The notes under the pieces are model-generated. The model was not told the DNA's origin. It did not search any database and saw only the letters and a list, made by a program, of their open reading frames with translations. Both the position numbers and the translations under genes were made by a program. Shown piece by piece: positions 1 through 3,586 of a DNA stretch of 6,408 nt (the first letter of the stretch is position 1; every line of letters starts with the position of its first letter). This stretch comes from an uncultured Lachnospiraceae bacterium (GTDB lineage Bacteria; Bacillota; Clostridia; Lachnospirales; Lachnospiraceae), in NCBI GenBank assembly GCA_905236925.1, contig CAJOQS010000139.1:1-6408 (forward strand), read 5' to 3'.

Positions 1-291
1 GTATCTTACTGAGCAGAACATGCGGACAACTCCTCCGTCATCCGAACGCCAGGGGAGCGAGGTCAGCGTGGAGGGATCCGGGAAGAGAAAAAGGTCCGAA
101 CGGACTTCGCCTCCGAAGCCTGCTATCGAAGATGCGTCGATCGCGATCCCGTGCTCAAAGGCACGTTCAAGCTCCGAGGGAAGGATGGCTATATTTTTCA
201 GTCTTCCGAAAACATCAACAAAAGCGAGTCTGATAAACCAGACATTCTCCTGCTTTACATATTCAAGAACCTCTTCTTTTGTGTACTTCAT
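1..291 (-). CDS. glnA: Glutamine synthetase, N-terminal part (cut by window edge)
   Basis: Reading the minus strand from ATG at 291 gives 97 uninterrupted codons to the window edge, beginning MKYTKEEVLEYVKQENVWF. They match the N-terminal beta-grasp domain of class I glutamine synthetase: the opening 'EENVxFIRLxFxDxxGxxKN' pattern (residues 15-33), the DASSIAGF segment (52-59; its Asp corresponds to the ammonium-site Asp of bacterial GS), and SDLFLFPDPSTL (65-76) with LPW (79-81). The enzyme joins ammonium to glutamate using ATP to form glutamine and acts as a cytoplasmic dodecamer. The family is about 440 residues, so some 340 residues, including the catalytic domain, lie outside the window. 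The start is supported by AGGAGG seven bases upstream. The gene is transcribed divergently from gdhA, so both ammonium-assimilation enzymes share one control region. Seen: sequence and RBS. Inferred: activity, since the catalytic part is not visible. Confidence 0.95.
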   Translation of the reverse strand, partial: MKYTKEEVLEYVKQENVWFIRLAFVDVFGRLKNIAILPSELERAFEHGIAIDASSIAGFGGEVRSDLFLFPDPSTLTSLPWRSDDGGVVRMFCSVRY

Positions 292-298
292 TCGGCTT

Positions 299-304
299 CC
301 TCCT
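299..304 (-). promoter_or_regulatory. Ribosome binding site of glnA
   Basis: On the minus strand AGGAGG lies seven bases before the glnA ATG at 291, close to ideal spacing, and fixes that start. The 3' arm of a small hairpin (304-316 in plus coordinates; TCTGT, loop CCT, ACAGA read on the minus strand) ends at the first base of this Shine-Dalgarno stretch. Confidence 0.85.
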
Positions 305-356
305 CTGTAGGACAGATTACTTCCGCGGTCAGTCCCGACCATTTTTTTACCTTACT

Positions 357-385
357 AATATATTCCGCAGATGGCGCTGTGTCAA
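357..385 (-). promoter_or_regulatory. SigmaA-type promoter of glnA
   Basis: On the minus strand TTGACA (380-385) is followed by a 17-base spacer and TATATT (357-362). This is a perfect -35 box, optimal spacing and a one-mismatch -10 box. The expected transcription start is near 350, giving a leader of about 59 nt. That leader contains two short hairpins in plus coordinates 327-340 (GGTC/GACC) and 304-316 (TCTGT/ACAGA). A T-run at 342-348 appears as a purine run in the transcript and has no terminator character in this direction. No TGTNA-N7-TNACA box for GlnR/TnrA was found at the promoter. Confidence 0.8.
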
Positions 386-389
386 CGAA

Positions 390-418
390 GCAAACTATTG
401 AAAAACTTTTAGATTTGC
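390..418. promoter_or_regulatory. Imperfect dyad just upstream of the glnA -35 box
   Basis: GCAAA-CTA (390-397) and TAG-A-TTTGC (410-418) form an inverted repeat with one extra base in the right arm, separated by 12 AT-rich bases. It starts five bases upstream of the glnA -35 box and lies 29 bp before the gdhA -35 box. The position suits a regulator acting on one or both divergent promoters, but no known operator consensus was recognised. AT-rich DNA produces such dyads by chance, so confidence is low. Confidence 0.25.
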
Positions 419-432
419 ATAATTATATTTTT

Positions 433-450
433 TTAATGAATAATCATTGA
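433..450. promoter_or_regulatory. Dyad overlapping the gdhA -35 box
   Basis: TTAATGA (433-439), spacer ATAA, TCATTGA (444-450) form an 18-bp inverted repeat with seven-base arms and one mismatched position. The right arm overlaps the first four bases of the gdhA -35 box TTGACT (447-452), a classic place for a repressor. I cannot assign it to a regulator family. The arms are AT-rich, which raises the chance of coincidence. Confidence 0.3.
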
Positions 451-475
451 CTTTCCTACTTTACAGTGATATAGT
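447..475 (+). promoter_or_regulatory. SigmaA-type promoter of gdhA
   Basis: TTGACT (447-452), a 17-base spacer and TATAGT (470-475) make a strong vegetative promoter, each box one base off consensus. The expected start is near 482, so the transcript would begin only a few bases before the structured element at 486-538 and carry a leader of about 165 nt before the gdhA start. AT-rich DNA upstream (419-446) could act as an UP element. The promoter is divergent from the glnA promoter, with the two -35 boxes 61 bp apart. Confidence 0.8.
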
Positions 476-485
476 GGCAAACAAC

Positions 486-538
486 GAGACAATGGTGTCC
501 GAGGGCGAAAGCCTCCTAGCCGTACTGTCTCTTTTTTT
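486..538 (+). terminator. Terminator-like stacked hairpin in the gdhA leader (candidate attenuator)
   Basis: GAGACA (486-491) pairs fully with TGTCTC (526-531). After a small AC bulge the stem continues as ATGG/CCGT (492-495 with 520-523, one G-U pair), and inside it sits a GAAA-tetraloop hairpin, GGC-GAAA-GCC (504-513), extendable to 501-515 with one bulged G. Seven T follow directly (532-538). This has the form of an intrinsic terminator, yet it lies within 60 nt downstream of the gdhA promoter and over 100 nt before the gene. It could stop most transcripts early, be the closing helix of a ligand-binding RNA, or be the 3' end of a short independent RNA. Confidence 0.5.
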
Positions 539-547
539 ATTCGAATA

Positions 548-577
548 GCTCGATAACTCTGCTGCAGGGCTACGAGC
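548..577 (+). other. Two-tier hairpin in the gdhA leader
   Basis: GCTCG (548-552) pairs with CGAGC (573-577). After an internal loop, CTCT (557-560) pairs with AGGG (566-569, one U-G pair) around the loop GCTGC. A competing helix is possible: CTCCTAGCC (513-521) with GGCTACGAG (568-576), eight pairs and one C-C mismatch, which would open both this hairpin and the upstream terminator-like stem. There is no T-tract after it, so it is not a terminator by itself. Confidence 0.4.
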
Positions 578-586
578 AAACGTTCA

Positions 587-620
587 GCGAGCGAGTTTAC
601 TCGCGAGATGAGCACGCGAG
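587..620 (+). other. Competing hairpins built from repeated GCGAG
   Basis: GCGAG occurs at 587-591, 591-595, 603-607 and 616-620, with one CTCGC at 600-604. Two good hairpins compete for it: GCGAG-TTTA-CTCGC (591-604, five pairs) and CTCGCG/CGCGAG (600-605 with 615-620, six pairs, nine-base loop). The region ends 13 bases before the gdhA SD sequence, so the later hairpin could affect ribosome access or mRNA stability. The alternation is visible in sequence; its use is inferred. Confidence 0.35.
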
Positions 621-633
621 ATAACATAATAAA

Positions 634-639
634 AAGGAG
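634..639 (+). promoter_or_regulatory. Ribosome binding site of gdhA, decides the start
   Basis: AAGGAG ends two bases before the ATG at 642 but eight bases before the ATG at 648. Only the second spacing is normal, so the start at 648 (MFKTQYVKKVYDK) is preferred over the two-codon-longer version (MEMFKT). Confidence 0.75.
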
Positions 640-647
640 CAATGGAA

Positions 648-1997
648 ATGTTTAAAACACAGTACGTAAAGAAAGTTTATGACAAGATCGCCGCAACCAA
701 TGCGGAGCAGCCCGAGTATCTTCAGGCGGTTCGCGAAGTTCTTATGACCATCGAGCCTCTTCTTGAAGAGAATCCCAAGCTTGAGGAGCAGGGAATCCTT
801 GAGAGGATCGTTGAGCCCGAGCGTCAGATCATGTTCCGTGTTGCATGGGTTGATGACGCAGGCAAGGTTCAGGTCAACCGCGGCTACAGAATTCAGTTCA
901 ATTCCGCTATCGGACCTTACAAGGGCGGCCTTCGTTTCCATCCCTCGGTTAACCTTTCCATTATTAAATTCCTCGGATTCGAGCAGATATTCAAGAACAG
1001 CCTTACAGGTCTTCCTATGGGAGGCGGCAAGGGTGGTTCCGATTTCGATCCCAAGGGCAAGTCAGACGGCGAGATCATGCGCTTCTGCCAGAGCTTCATG
1101 ACTGAGCTCGCAAAGCACATCGGCCCCGACACCGACGTTCCCGCAGGTGATATCGGAGTTGGCGGACGTGAGGTTGGTTTCCTCTTCGGCCAATACAAGA
1201 GACTCCAGAACGAGTTCACCGGAGTTCTTACCGGTAAGGGTCTTGATTTCGGCGGTTCCTTTACCAGAACCGAGGCAACCGGATACGGTCTGTGCTATCT
1301 GACCGCTGAAATGCTCAAGTGCATGAAGGGTGAAAGCTTCCAGGGCAAGACAGTTGTTATCTCCGGTGCCGGCAACGTTGCTATCTACGCAGCTCAGAAG
1401 GCTACCCAGCTCGGAGCAAAGGTCGTTGCGATGTGCGATTCGAACGGCTATATCTACGATCCTAACGGTGTTAACCTCGATGTTATCAAGGATATCAAGG
1501 AAGTTAAGCGTCAGCGCATCAAGGAATACGCAAACAGAGTAAGCGGCGCCGAATACCACGACGGCTGCTCGGGCATCTGGACGATCAAGTGCGACATCGC
1601 TCTTCCCTGCGCTACCCAGAACGAGATCAACGAGGACTCCGCTAGGGCACTCGTTGCCAACGGTGTAATGGCTGTTGCCGAAGGTGCGAACATGCCTTCC
1701 ACTCCCGAAGCAATCGAAGTTTTCCAGAAGGCCGGCATCCTCTTCGCTCCCGCGAAGGCAGCCAATGCAGGCGGCGTTGCCTGCTCCGGTCTCGAGATGA
1801 GCCAGAACTCGATGAGATACATGTGGTCCTTCGAAGAGGTTGACGCAAAGCTCAACCAGATCATGATCAACATCTTCCATAACATATACGATGCATCAAA
1901 GAGATATTCCGACGGAATGGATCTTGTTGCGGGAGCCAATATTGCAGGCTTCAAGAAGGTTGCGAATGCGATGCTGGCGCAGGGAATTGCGTACTAG
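648..1997 (+). CDS. gdhA: Glutamate dehydrogenase, NADP-type
   Basis: The product (449 residues from ATG at 648) is a full-length small hexameric glutamate dehydrogenase. It reductively aminates 2-oxoglutarate with ammonium to glutamate in the cytoplasm. Landmarks in this numbering: GPYKGGLRFHPSVNLS with substrate Lys92; FKNSLTGLPMGGGKGG with Lys116 and the catalytic Lys128; DVPAGDIGVGGREVG with catalytic Asp168; the Rossmann turn GAGNVA (240-245); ATQNE; and CSGLEMSQNS with Ser380. It ends ANAMLAQGIAY, as in other bacterial GDHs. The wording around the cofactor fold (CDSNG, about 263-267) and VAEGANMPST is closer to the NADP enzyme of E. coli than to the NAD enzyme of C. symbiosum, so EC 1.4.1.4 is more likely; this cofactor call is inference. 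It has its own promoter and a terminator after it, so it appears monocistronic and divergent from glnA. Confidence 0.97.
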   Translation: MFKTQYVKKVYDKIAATNAEQPEYLQAVREVLMTIEPLLEENPKLEEQGILERIVEPERQIMFRVAWVDDAGKVQVNRGYRIQFNSAIGPYKGGLRFHPSVNLSIIKFLGFEQIFKNSLTGLPMGGGKGGSDFDPKGKSDGEIMRFCQSFMTELAKHIGPDTDVPAGDIGVGGREVGFLFGQYKRLQNEFTGVLTGKGLDFGGSFTRTEATGYGLCYLTAEMLKCMKGESFQGKTVVISGAGNVAIYAAQKATQLGAKVVAMCDSNGYIYDPNGVNLDVIKDIKEVKRQRIKEYANRVSGAEYHDGCSGIWTIKCDIALPCATQNEINEDSARALVANGVMAVAEGANMPSTPEAIEVFQKAGILFAPAKAANAGGVACSGLEMSQNSMRYMWSFEEVDAKLNQIMINIFHNIYDASKRYSDGMDLVAGANIAGFKKVANAMLAQGIAY

Positions 1998-2072
1998 GGA
2001 CTAGGGAATGGTTTCGCCGCGCTTTTGCGGCAAGACTACATTAGACCGTCCCTGCAATTTGATACAAAATAT
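1998..2072 (+). other. gdhA 3' untranslated region with a minor hairpin
   Basis: The stop codon sits in a tandem duplication ACTAGGG-ACTAGGG (1993-2006). A five-pair hairpin GCCGC-GCTTTT-GCGGC follows (2016-2031), and AGGGAC (1996-2001) can pair with GTCCCT (2048-2053) to enclose it. There is no T-tract, so termination is left to the stronger element downstream. No gene is seen here. Confidence 0.35.
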
Positions 2073-2101
2073 AAAGACCGGGTATCACCCGGTCTTTCGA
2101 T
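2073..2101 (+). terminator. Intrinsic terminator of gdhA
   Basis: AAAGACCGGGT (2073-2083) and ACCCGGTCTTT (2087-2097) form a perfect 11-bp inverted repeat around the loop ATC, followed by a T-rich tail (TTTCGATTT, 2095-2103). It separates gdhA from the purine genes and could work in both orientations because of the A-run on the left side. Confidence 0.88.
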
Positions 2102-2169
2102 TTGGGCACATTCGCAAGGTTTTTTCTTTGGTATAAAAAAATATTTAGGGTGTTTTATTATCCCGATTA

Positions 2170-2178
2170 TGCTATCAT
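2170..2178 (+). promoter_or_regulatory. Probable extended -10 promoter of the purA unit
   Basis: TGC-TATCAT (2170-2178) is an extended -10 element followed by a start site expected near 2185, giving a leader of about 50 nt. No good -35 box is present at the normal distance (positions 2150-2155 read GTGTTT), so the promoter may be weak or activator-dependent. The 2102-2237 stretch is AT-rich. I saw no PurR box (CCGAACA-type) and no purine riboswitch aptamer in it. Confidence 0.45.
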
Positions 2179-2221
2179 ATTGTGCGTTGAGTGTTCATCT
2201 TTATTATCTTAAGTATAAAAA

Positions 2222-2226
2222 AGGAG
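2222..2226 (+). promoter_or_regulatory. Ribosome binding site of purA, decides the start
   Basis: AGGAG sits 11 bases before ATG 2238. The frame is open back to 2025, but the extra 71 codons cross the gdhA terminator and resemble no family. This SD and the family N-terminus therefore place the start at 2238. Confidence 0.8.
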
Positions 2227-2237
2227 CGTATTTCAGC

Positions 2238-3512
2238 ATGTCTAATTGTGCAATCGTAGGAATCAACTGGGGCGACGAAGGCAAGGGCCGCATGGTCGAC
2301 CTGCTCACCGAAAGCTATGATATCGTTGTCAGGTTTCAGGGCGGCGGAAACGCGGGTCACACCGTTATCAACGAATTCGGCAAGTTTGCTCTGCATCTTC
2401 TTCCCTCCGGTATTTTCAGACCCGCTGTTGTGAATATCCTCGGAAATGGCGTTGCTCTCGACCTCGAGAACCTCTGGAACGAGATCCAGACCGTCGAGGC
2501 ACAGGGTGTGAAGGTTGGTCCCGACAAGCTTCGCATCAGCGACAGAGCATCTCTGCTTCTGCCCTGGCACCGCGATCTGGACAGCCTTGAAGAGGCACGT
2601 CTGGCTGACAAGAAGTTCGGTTCGACAAAGCAGGGCATCGCTCCTTTCTACTCCGATAAATACCAGAAAAAGACCATCCTTGCGGGAGAGCTCTTCTATC
2701 CCGAGCATCTGAAGGCACATCTTGCCGATCTGCTCGAATGGAAGAATCTGACCCTTACCAAGGTTTACGGTGCTCCCGCGGTAACTCTCGACGAGCTTGT
2801 TGCATGGTTTGAGAACTACGGCGAGAAGTTAAAGCCCTATATCTGCAGCACCGGCTCGCTTCTGCGTGACGCGCAGAAAAACGGAAAGAGCATTCTTTTC
2901 GAGGCACAGCTCGGTTCACTGCGCGACCTCGATTACGGAATCCATCCCTATACCACTTCATCGAATACCACTGCCGCTTACGCTCCTATCGGTTCAGGTC
3001 TTCCTTCCGCTAAGATCGACACCGTTGTCGGCGTAGTCAAGGCTTATTCAACATGTGTCGGCGAAGGTCCTTTCACCTGTGAATGGTTCGGCGAAGAAGC
3101 CGAGAAGCTCCGCGAGGCAGGCGGTGAATACGGTGCGAAGACAGGCCGTCCCCGCCGTGTAGGTCCCATCGACCTTGTTGCGACCCGCTACGGTGTCGAG
3201 GTTCAGGGCGCTACCGATATCGCCCTTACCAAGATCGACGTCCTCAGCTACATGGACAGGATCCCCGTATGCACCCACTATGAGCTTGACGGCAAGCAGA
3301 CCGACGAGTTCCCCTTCCCCGTTGCATTGAACGACGTGAAGCCCGTCATAGAATACGTTGACGGCTGGGGATGCGATATCTCCGGAATCCGCCGCTGGGA
3401 AGACCTCCCCGTTCAGGCACGCAATTATGTTGAAATGATAGAAAAGGCTATCGGCTGCCACATCACCTATGTATCCGTAGGTGCGGAGCGAGACGCTTAC
3501 ATCAAACGATAA
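2238..3512 (+). CDS. purA: Adenylosuccinate synthetase
   Basis: This 424-residue cytoplasmic enzyme joins aspartate to IMP with GTP to form adenylosuccinate, the first step from IMP to AMP. The N-terminal loop GINWGDEGKG contains Asp13 (catalytic base) and Lys16; GGGNAGHT contains the catalytic His41; Gln224 lies in FEAQLGS; SSNT (241-244) is present; the substrate loop KTGRPRR (301-307) keeps two Arg; and TKID (331-334) is the guanine-recognition motif. Length matches the family (about 425-430). It is a divergent version: FGSTKQGIAPFYSDKY (127-142) replaces the usual GTTGRGIGPAY, LGSLRD follows Gln224, and Arg18 stands where most members have Lys. The same variant wording is known to me from Lachnospiraceae-type PurA, so I take it as a clade form with retained function. 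It begins a purA-purB-guaA unit; 74 nt with a strong stem-loop separate it from purB. Confidence 0.96.
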   Translation: MSNCAIVGINWGDEGKGRMVDLLTESYDIVVRFQGGGNAGHTVINEFGKFALHLLPSGIFRPAVVNILGNGVALDLENLWNEIQTVEAQGVKVGPDKLRISDRASLLLPWHRDLDSLEEARLADKKFGSTKQGIAPFYSDKYQKKTILAGELFYPEHLKAHLADLLEWKNLTLTKVYGAPAVTLDELVAWFENYGEKLKPYICSTGSLLRDAQKNGKSILFEAQLGSLRDLDYGIHPYTTSSNTTAAYAPIGSGLPSAKIDTVVGVVKAYSTCVGEGPFTCEWFGEEAEKLREAGGEYGAKTGRPRRVGPIDLVATRYGVEVQGATDIALTKIDVLSYMDRIPVCTHYELDGKQTDEFPFPVALNDVKPVIEYVDGWGCDISGIRRWEDLPVQARNYVEMIEKAIGCHITYVSVGAERDAYIKR

Positions 3513-3518
3513 AACCAA

Positions 3519-3559
3519 CGCCGGGATGCCTGCGACTGTCTGTCGCCGGCATCCCGGCG
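3519..3559 (+). other. Strong purA-purB intercistronic stem-loop without U-tract
   Basis: CGCCGGGATGCC (3519-3530) pairs perfectly with GGCATCCCGGCG (3548-3559). After one T-C mismatch, GCGAC (3532-3536) pairs with GTCGC (3542-3546) around a five-base loop. This makes 17 pairs in a 41-nt hairpin, starting six bases after the purA stop and ending 15 bases before the purB SD. It is followed by CAAATCATGC, with no T-run, so it does not look like a complete intrinsic terminator. Likely roles are mRNA stabilisation, RNase-directed processing or partial polarity between purA and purB. The structure is seen; the role is inferred. Confidence 0.75.
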
Positions 3560-3574
3560 CAAATCATGCAATCG

Positions 3575-3580
3575 AAAGGA
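3575..3580 (+). promoter_or_regulatory. Ribosome binding site of purB, decides the start
   Basis: AAAGGA ends six bases before ATG 3587. The alternative ATG at 3566 in the same frame precedes this SD, has no SD of its own and lies next to the stem-loop, so 3587 is chosen. Confidence 0.75.
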
Positions 3581-3586
3581 ATCATC

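Larger units (their letters stand above)
482..647 (+). ncRNA. Structured 5' leader of gdhA mRNA (candidate regulatory RNA)
   Basis: Between the predicted transcription start (about 482) and the gdhA start codon lie some 165 nt with no convincing gene but much potential RNA structure. From 5' to 3' there is a stacked hairpin closed by GAGACA/TGTCTC and followed by T7 (486-538), a two-tier hairpin GCTCG...CGAGC (548-577), and a cluster of four GCGAG copies around a single CTCGC (587-620) that allows mutually exclusive hairpins. The SD sequence (634-639) lies outside these stems. A long leader of this kind often holds a riboswitch, a protein-binding site or an attenuator. I compared it by eye with recalled consensus motifs for the glutamine, fluoride, guanidine, c-di-GMP, THF and ZTP riboswitches and the T-box, and none fits. 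The structures are seen; the regulatory role is inferred. Confidence 0.45.

Noticed and set aside
20..450. Plus-strand open frames 20-310 and 151-450
   Set aside because: They lie antisense to glnA and run into its promoter region. The translations resemble nothing, and the glnA frame on the other strand matches glutamine synthetase clearly.
486..531. Fluoride or c-di-GMP riboswitch suggested by ATGGTGTCC and GCGAAAGCCTCC
   Set aside because: The pseudoknot and remaining conserved strands of either aptamer could not be found; the resemblance is limited to a few bases.
581..641. Glutamine riboswitch, because CGTTCA occurs at 581-586 in the gdhA leader
   Set aside because: Only this short piece fits the recalled glnA-type motif. 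The matching 3' half (GGAAGUAGG and GAAGGAACG-like parts) is absent.
433..642. Minus-strand 69-codon frame across the gdhA promoter and leader
   Set aside because: It covers a strong plus-strand promoter and structured leader, has no SD sequence, and its translation is not recognisable.
1062..1880. Minus-strand 272-codon frame antisense to gdhA, with similar long frames antisense to purB (3656-4384) and guaA (5700-6362)
   Set aside because: These mirror the codon bias of the sense genes. None has a recognisable domain, and the sense frames are unmistakable enzymes.
2119..2140. T-run and TATAAA at 2119-2140 as a terminator or main purA promoter
   Set aside because: No stem precedes the T-run, and the nearest -35-like sequence (TTCGCA, 2111-2116) is only 15 bases from TATAAA. 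The extended -10 at 2170-2178 is the better candidate.
2025..2237. 71-codon N-terminal extension of PurA
   Set aside because: The extension is merely an open frame running through the gdhA 3' region and terminator. PurA family members start at MSNCAIVG-like sequence, and an SD precedes 2238.
3566..3586. Earlier ATG of purB at 3566
   Set aside because: It lies upstream of the AAAGGA Shine-Dalgarno and has no SD of its own. The family N-terminus begins near MDDKYNSPLASRY.
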